From Haberlea rhodopensis (taxonomy: Eukaryota; Streptophyta; Magnoliopsida; Lamiales; Gesneriaceae): a stretch of DNA of 64,000 bases. The stretch covers positions 124,001 to 188,000 of the forward strand of contig CAJQUN010000140.1 of the NCBI GenBank assembly GCA_907163345.1, read 5' to 3'. The notes below the pieces were generated by a model. That model was given only the letters and a program-made list of their open reading frames with translations, did no database searches and was not told where the DNA came from. Each line of letters starts with the position of its first letter. The stretch's first letter is position 1. Position numbers and translations under genes: made by a program. Positions 32,635-43,082 of the stretch are shown piece after piece.

Positions 32635-32818
32635 AAGGGGAGAGTTAAAATAAGCAACGATTTGTCATTCCGGTATCATATCTGAATCACCCTTCATTTC
32701 AAGATTTGCTATGTCAAGCTGAAGAAGAATACGGATTTTACATCCTATGGGTGGTCTTACCATCAATTGCAGTGAAGATTTGTTTGTTGATGTCACCTCT
32801 CGCTTGAGTAGAATATAA
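32635..32818 (+). pseudogene. SAUR copy 1, 3' part
   Basis: After the copia insertion the SAUR frame reads NKQRFVIPVSYLNHPSFQDLLCQAEEEYGF, then after a one-base loss MGGLT and LFVDVTSRLSRI with TAA at 32816-32818. A stop (TAA where the intact copy has GAA) precedes NKQRF. These are the conserved SAUR C-terminal residues, so the copia insertion split one gene. Confidence 0.85.
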
Positions 32819-33510
32819 TGTATAATGCACCAAATTTTGGAGATGTAGAAATTTGTATGCTAGTTAGCTAGGTCGGTGGATTCATGTCTGTCTTCTTTGT
32901 CTCTCATCACAATTATGGATTCATATATTGGGAAAATAAGAATCCTCGAAACAAAGTTACAGTGTGAAAATATGAACACAATTCTGACTGTAACAAAATT
33001 TTGGAAATTAGTGAGTCAAGACTTGATTCAAAAGCTTTTATCTTGTTCTGATTATCGCATAATAACTCTGTTGGAAGACTCAGCAAGATATAAAATACAT
33101 ACTTTCATGTAATTTTCACACATTAATTGACTGCAGGAAAATTGTAAAACAGATTTCAAAACAGATTTAAGATGGTTTCTCATTCAAGAAGTAGCTTTTA
33201 TAGATTCGAAATTTCTCCACTCAGTACAAACTTAAAACTGTTATACTGGATAATTTATGTGGTTATTCTGTTTTCTGAATAAGTATGTTAATGTCACTGG
33301 GAGAAGACAAAGGTTAATGCATTGCCTTCTCATTGTTCTGCTGCATATTTGGACGGACCGAAAGCTCCGAAAAATATAGGCGAGAATCGATATTTTGTAT
33401 CTTGAGGCATATCTTAAATAATTCAGACATTGATGGCCCCAAAGTTCTGTGGAAAGTGAACCAAAGAAAACCGAGAATGGCTTCAAGAAAGTTGGTATTA
33501 ATCTCTTATA
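32819..33510. other. Intergenic stretch between SAUR copies 1 and 2
   Basis: SAUR 3' UTR-like at first (~32820-32870). The rest shows no recognisable gene. Short open frames at 32876-33112 and 33333-33587 lack domain similarity; the second overlaps SAUR copy 2 in another frame. Confidence 0.5.
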
Positions 33511-33758
33511 TGTTCATAGAAAGCAAATTCAGCAAGATCGACTTATGTTCCGAAAGGATATTGTGTTGGTTATGTAAAGGAGGATGAATATAAGCAAAGA
33601 TTCGTCATTCCGTATTATATTTGAACCATCATTCGTTTCAAGATTTGCTATGCCAAGCAGAAGAAGAATTTGGGTTTTATCATCCAATTGCTGGGGTAAC
33701 CATTCCTTGCAGTGAATAGTTGTTTGTTGATGTCACGTCTCGCTTGACCAGAACTTGA
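33511..33758 (+). pseudogene. SAUR copy 2, N-terminus replaced, frameshifted
   Basis: Readable as STYVPKGYCVGYV, DEYKQRFVIP then a one-base loss, and FQDLLCQAEEEFGFYHP-like text in another frame. TAG replaces a codon near 33702-33704 in the last part. Ends at TGA 33756-33758, and is followed by the same 3' UTR as copies 1 and 3. No ATG-led N-terminus typical of SAUR is visible upstream. Confidence 0.8.
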
Positions 33759-33835
33759 TGTATCATAGACTATATTTTAGTCATGTAGAGTAGAAATTTG
33801 TGTACTAGTTAGATGGGATAATACCTGATATGGTC

Positions 33836-34045
33836 CCTCTTGTTTGCACACATTCCCGATTTAGTCCCTCTTGTTTGCACTGACCCGGTTTAGTCCTTCT
33901 AGTTTTCTAATTTGTCACAAATCAGTCCTAACCGTTAAATGCACAGTTAAAACTAACGGAAAGGACTGAATCGGGCCACTTAAAATTTCAGGGACTGAAT
34001 CGGGAATTGATGCAAACATTAGGGACTGACTCGGGTCATTAAAAA
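33836..34045. mobile_element. Inverted-repeat miniature element (GGGACTGAATCGGG type)
   Basis: Left part: GGTCCCTCTTGTTTGCAC, CCCGATTTAGTCCCTC and CCCGGTTTAGTCC. Right part holds the complements: AAGGACTGAATCGGG, GGGACTGAATCGGGAATT and GGGACTGACTCGGG. The two halves would pair into a hairpin of ~200 bp. There are no coding frames. Class unknown; a MITE-like structure is inferred, and I see no clear target duplication. Confidence 0.65.
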
Positions 34046-34399
34046 GATTGTGTGACTTAATTCTTTCAATTTTTAATTATTATAGCAATTAATATGGATA
34101 TTTTATTTATAATTTTGGCAATTTTTTGTAAAATGATTTTATTTAAATAATGATATAATATATTAAATTTTTCATAAAACCATTTTCCCACTCAAACAAA
34201 CAAAAGAAAAATCAATATCATATTATACAAATATATTAGATGGCTAGTTTACTTATTAAATAAGATATAATTTTTATTTAATTAAATTATATCTATCAGA
34301 TGTGTCATCAATTTATAAAAAAATTATTTCATTTTTGATAAATTAAATAAATTTTGTGATAAATTAAATAATTTTTGTCATAAATTAGCGTCAGAATAA
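34046..34399. other. AT-rich junction sequence
   Basis: Very AT-rich with direct repeats of ATTAAATAAT-type at ~34340-34380. Nothing recognisable. Confidence 0.5.
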
Positions 34400-34419
34400 A
34401 ATTATTCCCTTTGTTCTTA

Positions 34420-34968
34420 AAGGAGGATCTGATTTGCTTACCAAGTTGGCATGCTGAGCAGATCTTATCTTTTGAGAACTCTATTTGGGGCAATCCAATG
34501 ACTAGATCAAGCTTACGCAGACTGGCAATAGTTTTAAAATTTAAGTGACTCACTAATATTCAATGCAACAAAGCAAGTAGAAGAGGCAGGCTGATTAAGG
34601 TTCCAGTCAATCTTATATGTGTTCCCATGCCTTCTTCCTACAAGCAGTGTACTACCATCGATAGATCTGATTGTACATGTGTGCTGGTTGAATTCTACCG
34701 AGTGACCATTATCATAGAGTTGACTGATGCTGATCAAGTTATAGCATAGATTTTCAACCAACAGTATATCTTTAATAATGATATTACCGTAGATAATCTT
34801 ATCCTTACCCACGGTTCTACCTTTCGCTTTGTCGTCAAAAGTTATTCTAGGTCCGGTGGTGTCAACCAATTCGGACAACAAACAAGCGTTCCCAGTCATG
34901 TGTCTAGAACATCCACTGTCCAGAAACCACTCTGAGCTCCGAACTTGATGGATTCTAGTTTTCTGCAA
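34420..34968 (-). pseudogene. Copia-2 protease and gag-pre-integrase start
   Basis: WFLDSGCSRHMTGNACLLSE contains the catalytic D-S-G of the plant copia retropepsin and the conserved HMTG; further down ILLVENLCYNLISISQLYD and GNTYKIDW lead to IASLRKLDLVIGLPQI and the Cys pair CSAC. The second block ends in AT-rich DNA, the break point of the copy. Confidence 0.88.
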
Positions 34969-35262
34969 TTAAAGCGATAATTTGATTGGTACCCAATCCT
35001 ACTTGGTCCAGACAGGATTAGTCCTTTCGGGACCCACACTTGTATAACCGTGAATTGTTTGGGTCTGTGTGTGTCCTGAAATGTGTGTGCATTAAGTGGT
35101 GAAGGTATTCTTGGGTGATGTGTGTGATAGTGAGTGTATGCATGTTATTTAGGTTTTTGGTTTCTGTTGGGAAGCATGTACCTCTTCTGGACAGACATAC
35201 AATTATAGTACCAGTTGGGTTTTACCTCTCGAGTTGCCTGACCAGTGGGCTTATGCCTATTT

Positions 35263-35764
35263 CTATTGCCCCGGTCTAGCTTTCTCTATTGGCTCAACAT
35301 AACCAATACATTTGTGTGATGCTCGTTCCTTGATGAGTATTGACTTAACAGGTTCCTTAACCAATTCATTTGGTTCATATAATGTGCTGGATCTGACAAA
35401 ATTCATTGTTTGAACCTTATTCTTCTCTAGACAGTTGAGATTTGATGCCAGATGAGTTACTTTCATTGTTACAGTAGCCTATACCGGTAAGATCGCTAGC
35501 AAGCCTTATCGACTCAAGCATCTCATCTTTTCTGGCAGTAGATGTGTTCCATGTGCGAACCATCTTAATGAGTTTCTGGTCTGCACATCTTGCTTCATCC
35601 CTTTCTTTCTCGAGTAGACTTATTTTTTCCCTTAAGCATTCCAACTCCTTTGAATGTTCACAATCAAGTTTGTCGTTTTGCTGTTCCGTTGGGATTGAAT
35701 GTTCGGTCTTATAATTCTCTAAGGATTCATACAACATCTGATACTCATTAATCATGTCCTGCAA
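35263..35764 (-). pseudogene. Copia-2 Gag-Pol linker with coiled coil
   Basis: The frame 35764-35417 (LESLENYKTE..., CEHSKELECLREKISLLEKE RDEA shortened) is rich in charged residues with heptad-like Leu spacing, and continues in another frame to ~35263 (LVKEPVKSILIKERASHK). Such coiled-coil regions follow the gag zinc knuckle in several plant copia families. Frame change at ~35440. Confidence 0.6.
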
Positions 35765-35801
35765 TGAGTTGGTGAGTTCATTGTGTGTAAATTCAGAGAG
35801 A

Positions 35802-36957
35802 TTAGAGAGTTACCTCACCGTCATCGTTGGCCATCAGACAGTGAACTTCTTCGTCATCACTCTCACTGGATGAGCTGGTAGATTCTTCTGATTCTGATTC
35901 TGATTCTGAATCAGTCCATTTGCTCTTGTTTTCTTCAGCCACCAGTACTTTCTGGTCTCTGTCCCTTCTGGATGATCTTCTATTTTCCTTAGACTTTCTA
36001 TAGTCTTTGGATCCTCTCTTCTGATCATCTTTCTTTGGCTTAGGACTGCCCGCGATAAAATGTCCTGGTTTAAGACATTTGAAGCAGACACGATCATCCT
36101 CATCTGATCTATTTTTGAAGTTCTGATTCCTTGGATAAGATTGATAGGTCTTTTGATTCTTTTTCATAAATTTTCCAACTTTTTTGACAAACAACACCAT
36201 TGCATCATTGCATATTTGTTCGGGAGTCATCTCTGTTTGGTAGACAAGGATTCTGATGCAGTAAGAGCTTTGGTTGGTTGACTGGTGCTGGGTTCATCTT
36301 CAATCCGAATGCCTAGTTCTAACTCGTATGCTTTTAAGTCAGCAAATAGACCATGTAGTTCTATCTTGTTTAAATCTTTGGATTCTCTCATGGCAATTAT
36401 TTTTACATCTCATTCTCTTGGGAGACCTCTCATGACCTTTATGGTGACTTCTCTGTTTGATAGATCCTTACCAAGGCTATTGAGTTCATTGATGATTCCA
36501 GTTACTCTTTCATCATACTCACTGAGAGTTTCTCCGGACATCATTTTGATGTTTTTGAACTTCTGTAGGGCGACAGTGAGCTTGTTTTCCTTGGTTTGAT
36601 CATTTTATTCACACAGCTGAGCAATATTTTCTGAGATGTCTTTAGCGGTGGGACACATCTTGATTTTGTTGAACATGTTTTTGTCCAATGTTTTGAACTA
36701 TATGTCTTTGGCCACATTGTCCAGATTTGCTTTTTTCTTTTCCTCATTTGTCCAGGAAGCTATGTCCTTCTCGAATGAGGTTCACCACCAGTAATGGCAG
36801 TTGTTGTATAGATCTTCATGATCTTCATTGGTCCATCAGTGATGACGAACCACATGTCATCGTCTTGGGCACTCAGATGCGCTTGCATATGAATTTTCCA
36901 GTCGCCGTATTCGTCTTTCTTGAACATGGGAATCTTGCTGAATGAGGCCATCAGTTT
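35802..36957 (-). pseudogene. gag: Copia-2 gag
   Basis: Starts at an ATG read from ~36951: MASFSKIPMFKKDEYGDWKI, then MWFVITDGPMKIMK, a copia-type gag N-terminus. Further blocks: KLTVALQKFKNIKMMSGET and VMRGLPRE-like text at ~36430. The zinc knuckle (CFKCLKPGHFIAGSPKP, last Cys changed to Ser) is at ~36075-36100. Serine/glutamate-rich text follows (SESESEESTSSSSESDDEE). Three or more stops or shifts break it. Confidence 0.82.
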
Positions 36958-36986
36958 TTAGTAATTCTCAAGATTGAGAAGACCTT

Positions 36987-36998
36987 GCTCTGATACCA
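36987..36998 (-). other. Primer-binding site of copia-2 (tRNA-iMet type)
   Basis: GCTCTGATACCA on the plus strand, i.e. TGGTATCAGAGC on the element strand, two bases from the LTR end at 37001. Confidence 0.92.
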
Positions 36999-37000
36999 CT

Positions 37001-38045
37001 TGTTAGGATCGGGGTAGTGTTTAGAAGGGGGGTTGAATAAACACTAGATTCAATTTAGATTTTCCTTTATTTGCTGCAGACTGTTAAGTACTGCAGTAGC
37101 TTCTCAATTTGTTGCAAGTCAGCAGCCACTGATTATAGTGCGGAAGACGTCAGCTGGACTTGTGAGTAGTAATAACTGAATGGTAAATGCAGTAAGTAAA
37201 TGACACAAATATTGTTTCTGGAAGTTCGAAGCACAACGCTTCTACGTCTCCCCTTCTTCCTTTGCATGAAGTTTACACTAGAAGACTTTGATTTACACTT
37301 TACAGTATACAACCTCATTAGGCACTCACACAGCTTGGCCTAAACTCCTAGCAGACTCAGTTGTATTTAATCTTTCAAGATTACAGTAGTAGTTCTTTGC
37401 TGCTCTTGCTGAAACTTCGGAGTATCTCAATGAAACGATTGGCTTGATGTTGACTTTTGTCTTGTGTTTGATCAGATGGTTCAACTAACATCTTCATTCT
37501 TCACTTAGATGTATTTATAGACACAGTGGTCAAACGACAACTTTTCTATATTTGGAAGAGATCAGTTTCCTGTCTTCATTCCAAATTCTGATTGTCTTCT
37601 TTCCATTTTGTTAAGCAACGGCTCTTTTATTCTGACGCTAATGGTGATGGATATATGGCAAGGTGCGGTGCTCTGTTGTACCTTTGTCAGAATGAGTTGT
37701 ACTTGTTTTGTCTTGTTTCCTTGTGCATTTGCTGGATAGTTAAACGTCTATTGATATTCTTCTTTCAGTGAGAGTTCATTCTTCTGTACTCGGTAGATGT
37801 ACACTCTTGATATCTTTGCACTCCGTAGATGTCTTTGTCCAGTAGATGTATGTGTCCGGTAGATGTTTGTACCCGGTAGATGTCTGTGTCCGGTAGATAT
37901 CTGTGTCCGGTAGATATTTGTATCCGGTAGATGTCTGTGTCTGGTAGATGTTTGTATCCGGTAGATATCTGTGTCCGGTAGATGTCTGTGTCCGGTAGAT
38001 GTCTGTATCCGGTAGATATCTGTGTCCGGTAGATGTTTGTGATCA
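37001..38045 (-). repeat. Copia-2 5' LTR
   Basis: Plus strand begins TGTTAGGATCGGGG next to the primer site. Its other end, near 38045, is approximate because the second LTR is absent. It contains the 17-bp minisatellite described separately. Confidence 0.75.
37787..38040. repeat. 17-bp minisatellite in the copia-2 LTR
   Basis: About 14 units of CGGTAGATGTCTGTGTC with variants at two positions (GTCTGTGT, ATCTGTGT, GTTTGTAT). Because 17 is not a multiple of 3 the open frame across it (37748-38134, minus strand) runs through three frames of repeat text and is not a gene. Confidence 0.93.
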
Positions 38046-39508
38046 CCAAAACTTAGAAATGTTTTCCCACCAAAAGCAATAATAAAAAAATAAAAAGGAA
38101 AGTGAAAACTAACTCCCATTGGGTTGCCTCCCAAGCAGCGCCTATATTTTATGTCGGTGGCCCGACGCTAGTCCTCGATCATGGTGGATCATGTTTGGTG
38201 TCCAGTTCCACCTCTTTCCACCTCAGTATTCTCATGACAACTTGAAGACGATGTCTATTCGCCTTGCATCTCTTGGAGGGTATTTGTCTTTTCACTATGC
38301 CGCCTTCCTCCAAAGAACTCAGCTGAGGTCGATCAAGATATACTTCATGTCATCCTTTAACTTGTTGTCCCTTATTCTTAGTGCACGATTCATTGAAAAA
38401 GTCAGCATATCGAGGTATTTGTTTGATAGTATCAGGGAAAGAAATGTGTACCATGCCTTTTTGAAAAGTGTCACAAAGCCCTTTTATTCCCTCATTCTTC
38501 CTATTAATTTTTAATGCGAGGGGGAAGAAGAGTATAAATTCAGTTTCGAAAAGGGGTGGGGACGTACCTTTGGGAATCTCAGTCTGGTGAGATTCCTTGT
38601 CATCCACATCTACCTCTGTTTGTTCTTCAAGTATTGATGGCCTCAGTACCATCGTTTCTGGAGTTTTTACCTCTTTGCCATTGTCCAAGGTGATGTTGTC
38701 TTCGAAAAAATCGTACCAAAGATCCATTTCTTCACAGTATTCTTTCGACGCCTCCTCTTCCACAACACATGATTCATCTAGGTATTCAACATAGCTCTCA
38801 GTTGGAAACGTACCTTTCGGAGTTGTAGGATGTACAATATCTTTTTCTTCTATTGGCAAATGTGTCTACTCTTCGAGCTAGGGTGGCGTCAACACCATCT
38901 TCTCCATAGTGTCCACTTCTTCTTCATCACTCCATGATTCGAATGCAATCATTGTCTCCCTTTAATGCTCTACGTTTGAGAGAACATATCGTCTGATATT
39001 TGTGTTGCTATCCGATCGGCTGATCTTTTTAGTTGCTCCATTTGGTTACCCAAATTTTGAGTGCTAGCCCTTAGTTCCTGTTGAAATTGCAAAGTACTAT
39101 CATTAAGTTTTGAAACAAGATCCTCTAAAGACTCACCAGGGGTATAATATTGAGGTATGATATTTTGTTGTGGCCATGGCAGATATTGTGGTATGTATGG
39201 CGATAGGTTGGATTGCATGTAGGGTGGAGGTGGGCTCATCCATTGATTGGCATATTGATCACTCCAAGTTGAGTTGTAAGCACTTTGTCCATTCCCTACG
39301 CCAAGTTGTTGCACAAGATGGGCCAACTTGTCTAGTCGCCTATAATCTGCCATGATAAGATCCGATTTTTCAGAAATCAACCTGTAAGCACGAACAAACA
39401 AGAGTAGCGGTGGGGAAAAAGAGAAATAAAAAGAAAGAGAAAGGAAGAAGAAAAACATAAAATATTAACACAAAATATACGACGCCTCCCAGGCAACGGC
39501 ACCAAAAT
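38046..39508 (-). mobile_element. Non-autonomous gypsy-like element internal region (LARD-like)
   Basis: On the minus strand a primer site (TGGTGCCGTTGCCTGGGAGG, 39485-39504) is followed by a single degraded reading frame and then by the segment ALLGRQPNGS at ~38150-38115, the text often seen at the end of plant gypsy-derived non-autonomous elements (plus strand GGGTTGCCTCCCAAGCAGCG). No reverse transcriptase or integrase core is present. The LTR starts at ~39510 (TGTTAGCGCTTATTG) and is interrupted by the hAT-like element at 39966-40619. The left part is cut by copia-2. Confidence 0.65.
38350..39353 (-). pseudogene. ORF of the non-autonomous element
   Basis: The ATG read from 39353 gives MADYRRLDKLAHLVQQLGVG, an N-terminal helix, then a Pro/Gln/Tyr-rich segment (SPPPPYMQSNLSPYIPQYLP) and a coiled-coil-like part, ending near 38970. 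In the same direction an acidic segment follows (SWSDEEEVDTMEKMVLTPP, then 38859-38350: VEYLDESCVVEEEASKEYCE). The pieces are separated by stops. I do not recognise a family with a known function; such acidic ORFs are seen in plant non-autonomous gypsy derivatives. Confidence 0.55.
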
Positions 39509-39509
39509 T

Positions 39510-41050
39510 TGTTAGCGCTTATTGTGTACGCCCAAATTAACCACATTCAATCCTCAAGATCGATTCCCACTAATTCTAATAATTTTACATTTAAACTGTG
39601 CATGCAAGAGAATAGGGATACTTTTCGAGGTGGGATACATCAGAACATAGATGGAGCGGGGTCGTAGGCATGATAATCAAAATCACAATTATAATGAAAC
39701 AGTAAAAACCTAAACATTCACTGAAACACATTGGTCGAGGTTCATAATCATCCACCACGCAATCACATCATATGTAATTAAACATTAAACTAAACAATTA
39801 CATCATATCTAATTGTAATAATCTCATCATATGTAATTAGAGCACAATAATTAATTTATTGTATCGTTCCCACTAATCGTATCATAATTGAAAATAAAAT
39901 TAACAAATTAAATAAAATAATTTTATTTAATTTCTAATTAATTAATTTTCAATTAATTGGTAAATTAGGGATGGCAATGGGACGGGTCTAAACCAGGACC
40001 CGTATTGAACCCGTCTCGTTTGGGACTGGTCTAAACCCGGTCAAACGGGTCCCAGGAAGGGTCTGGACCCGGTCAACGGGTTTATGAGGCTGGGCGGGTC
40101 CTGGGATTGGCTGGACCCAACCCGAACCCGCCCCATATACATATGAATTATTAAAAAAAAATATAGTTCTACATTTTCGACTTGTAGGTGCTTGTTCAAC
40201 TGTAGGTGGTTTATCAGCTTGTCCTTTATTGTTTGATGAGGAAGAAGATGATGAAGAATATGAAAAGCTACCGTAATTAGTTTGTAAATGCTAACTCTTT
40301 AATTTGATGTAGTTTTCACTTTTGAGTTTTGATTGATGTACTTTTTTTGTTGTTGTTTAATTTAGTTACAATTCATATTCAAGGTGTTCGATAATTAAAT
40401 ATTGACTGATCAATCGTATTTACAATGATCAGATGACCACCAACATTATAAGCACCCTGCAAAAAAAGCACAAAAAAAATGAAACGGGTCTGCGGGTTGA
40501 ACCCGCCGGGTCGCGGGTCCTGGCGGGGCGGGGCGGAGCGGGTCATGGATTTTTTTTTAGGCGGGGCGGGTCCTGGGATTGGCCAAACCCGTCCCAGACC
40601 CGATCCGTTGCCATCCCTAGATAAAATCAATATTTTGCCTTTTAACAATCATATTAATCAAAAATAAAATTCAGTTAATTAAATTTTCAATTACTTGGTA
40701 AAATCATTATTCTACATTTTGATTATAATGCTGATCGAAAATAAAATTAACAAATTAAATAAAACAATTTCATTTTATTTTCAATTAATAAAATTTTCAA
40801 TTAATTTGTACAATCTTTATTTTACACTTAATAAATTAAAAATCATATTTTTAATTAATTAATTATTATAATTATTATTTCAAATATTAATATCCGCACA
40901 AAACTTCTGAAATAAGTCAATGTAATTTATGGATTCCAAACAAATTGAACCCAAAACTAAAAAAATTAAACAAAATTCTCAGCAAAAATCGAAATTTTGA
41001 CCCCAATATTTATTTTAAAAAAATTCAAAAAAAAAACTATTCATCATCTT
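39510..41050 (-). repeat. Probable LTR of the non-autonomous element
   Basis: AT-rich sequence starting TGTTAGCGCTTATTG beside the primer site, with repeats of AATTAATTTTCAATTAATTGG flanking the hAT-like insertion on both sides (39890-39965 and 40650-40810). The right end is not identifiable. Confidence 0.5.
39966..40619. mobile_element. Second hAT-like miniature element (TAGGGATGGCAA ends)
   Basis: Ends TAGGGATGGCAATGGG on the left and CCGTTGCCATCCCTA on the right are inverted repeats. Next to each end lie GC-rich blocks of GGGTCTGGACCCGG/CGGGTCCTGGGATTGG, also inverted; the core is AT-rich. Such TAGGGATGGCAA-ended repeats are common in plant genomes and are usually placed with hAT-like non-autonomous elements. 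Flanking 8-mers (TGGTAAAT and GATAAAAT) are only partly alike, so the duplication is not proven. Confidence 0.75.
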
Positions 41051-41640
41051 CCAAATTGAAGGTTAGGGTTTCTGACTTAGGTTGCCAGCACCGCCACCCA
41101 CCTCGCAGCCCGCCAGTGCAGCAGCAACATCACGTCTGCTCTTCATCGTAGCGTCAACATTTACCGCTCGGATGACAGAAACACTGCGTTAAGAGACGAC
41201 AGAAAAAGAAAATTTCGTCACTTTGCTGCTCGTTGAAAATCCGACTGCCGTGCGAAGAAACTCAGTCGCCGCACACAGGTGTCGTCAAAACAGGTGCGGA
41301 GCCACACACAGGACGTCGGAGAACTATTTCTCTGCTCCACGTGCGCTGCCAAGTCCGCCGCGCAACCCAGCTATGCTCGATGTTGGTCTCGCGGTCTCTA
41401 CTCATATACCTGCAGGCAGGCGCACACACGATGGTGGAGAGCAATTTCTCCATCCGTGCACCCGCGCTTGTCGCCGCCATGGTGCTGTCCATCGTGGTTG
41501 TGATATATTGGGTCACAATTAAAAAAAACTCATTTTTTTATGCTTTTCCGGATTCAAAAAATTTTGAAAATTAAAATTCGAATACGGGTAATATCGATTG
41601 AAAACAATCTAATAAAATTAATTATCAAATACATAAATCA
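41051..41640. other. GC-richer stretch without recognised gene
   Basis: 41090-41510 has CCGCCGCC-rich text and four overlapping open frames on both strands, a pattern produced by base composition. I see no domain, intron signals or start context that would select one frame. Confidence 0.5.
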
Positions 41641-41880
41641 AAACGCAACCTGACTCTGATATCACTGTTGATTTTCCTCCCCCGACACAGATCCAAACGC
41701 AGCGAAAAATAAACCTAAACATATAGAAAACATTCAAATTTAAAAAATAATTGCACGAAAAGAGATACTGTTCAGCGACGTGAATCTGATAGCGGTAACC
41801 CCTCGAGTCTAACCAACCTGACCAGATTCTCAAGCCAACATCAGTGCTTGTTTGATGTCAACCTATCTGTGAGAGTTCTG
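41640..41880 (-). repeat. Possible copia LTR end with altered Met primer site
   Basis: Plus strand ACTCTGATATCACTGTTGATTTTCCTCC reads on the minus strand as an LTR end, then TGATATCAGAGT, two changes from the Met primer site TGGTATCAGAGC. No internal coding sequence follows on the left. A remnant only. Confidence 0.35.
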
Positions 41881-42246
41881 TGTATTGGAATGGAGTTGTC
41901 TAACCCTAGAGATGAGCCATATATTTGCAGGTGAGTTTGAGTCACATTTGAGCTATGGTTCTTAGGGTCCAACGGGCCACCATTGCCTATTGACTTGTAG
42001 GGCATCTTATGCTAACATTTCGCTCAATCTACTGAGAATACTAACTATGTAGGAAACAGTCCACCACAGAATAACCCATACTCAAAAACATACAATCCGG
42101 GGTTGAGGAATCATCCGAACTCAACATGGGCCAAGTATCTACCTCGCCGAAAATTGCTTCAATGCTTCTATAATAAATTGTCCCATTCGATATCGATATT
42201 TCGCTGTAGTAGTATTTAAAACAAATTCGTCGCCACTCCTTCTAAG
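41881..42246. other. Flank of E4, nothing recognised
   Basis: Unique-looking sequence with no frame or repeat I can name. It should be continuous with 53090-53223 before E4 inserted. Confidence 0.5.
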
Positions 42247-42251
42247 CCCAG
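42247..42251. repeat. Target-site duplication of E4, left copy (CCCAG)
   Basis: CCCAG at 42247-42251 is repeated at 53085-53089 just outside the TG...CA ends of E4. Confidence 0.95.
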
Positions 42252-43038
42252 TGATATCTGGATAAGAGTAAGTCCGGTCTTGACCCTTACTCGAACATAA
42301 CATCACCCGCAACTCAGCTCGGGAATTATCTCCTTGCCTTAGGTGGAGCGCACCATGTAGTGCTCAGCTCGGGAAATATGTTCGCATCCGGGAGGGATTG
42401 CACACGATGGTGCTCAGCTCGGGCAGGTGTCTTCACCCCTGCTTGGTTGAACCTGACTTAGCCAGGGTTGTTATCCCAACTTTAAATAGTTGCCCTAGCC
42501 TCTCCTTCAGAATTCGGGAAGGTATTTTGGACACTAGTGTGGTCCTCCACCCGGGCTGCCTATAACATAATTTTATTCCCCAATAGGGGACCACTCGCGA
42601 AGGGACCAATCAGAAACGACTAGTGTTCTGAGAATATTTTTTGGTACCATTGAGATCCCATAGGTAGTGCGCCGTACAAGGGGTACAATGTTTGTCGGTG
42701 GTCCCCACTTTACTGAAACACCGGTAGCTAGTGGAGTACTCGCATTGGTTCCCCGAGGTCCTGGCCGGCCATAACAGGTTACCTTTTCTCTCACCTCCCA
42801 GTATATATATGGGGGGGCATCATGTTTGAAAAGGCATCTTCTTTCCCGTGATTTCCATGCAAAAACGTTTTTATTTCTTACATCGTATATCTGATATCCT
42901 GACTTGATCGTCGGAGGGGCCCCGCTGGAGATCTCTCTCCGAACCCTTCTAACATTTTTCTTTCAGGACCGCTCATCTATAGTAGGGGAGGAACTATTGT
43001 TAGCCAAGGAAGCCACACTACCAAAATCCGAGGTAACA
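42252..43038 (+). repeat. 5' LTR of E4
   Basis: Starts TGATATCTGGATAAGAG, ends GAGGTAACA. Contains three repeats of the CAGCTCGGG...ATGTTCGC-like segment (42310-42430). A TATATATATGGGG stretch lies at ~42808, a candidate TATA box; the same is at ~52850 in the 3' LTR. Confidence 0.93.
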
Positions 43039-43040
43039 AT

Positions 43041-43058
43041 TGGCGCCGTCTATGGGAA
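43041..43058 (+). other. Primer-binding site of E4
   Basis: TGGCGCCGTCTATGGGAA, two bases after the LTR, close to the TGGCGCCGTCTGTGGGAA primer site usual for Tat-lineage plant elements. Confidence 0.88.
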
Positions 43059-43082
43059 ACTGAGTATAAGGCGTTGATAAAA

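Larger units (their letters stand above)
34400..38045 (-). mobile_element. Copia-2: 5' half of a Ty1/copia element
   Basis: On the minus strand: LTR (38045-37001), tRNA-iMet primer site (36998-36987), gag (~36957-35802), a coiled-coil linker (35764-35263), protease (~34968-34534) and the start of gag-pre-integrase (~34530-34420: CSACQLGKQIRSSFKNKG). Integrase, reverse transcriptase and the other LTR are missing, so it is a truncated copy. It lies in or next to the non-autonomous element at 38046-39508. Confidence 0.82.

Noticed and set aside
33836..34045. SINE
   Set aside because: The two halves are inverted copies rather than a tRNA-like head with a poly-A tail, so a hairpin miniature element fits better.
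37748..38134. Minus-strand frame of 128 codons with TGHRHLPDTDIYR-like repeats
   Set aside because: A product of the 17-bp minisatellite, which is read in all frames.
41223..41574. Gene in the GC-richer segment
   Set aside because: Four overlapping frames on two strands with Arg/Cys/His-rich text are typical of composition, not of coding.
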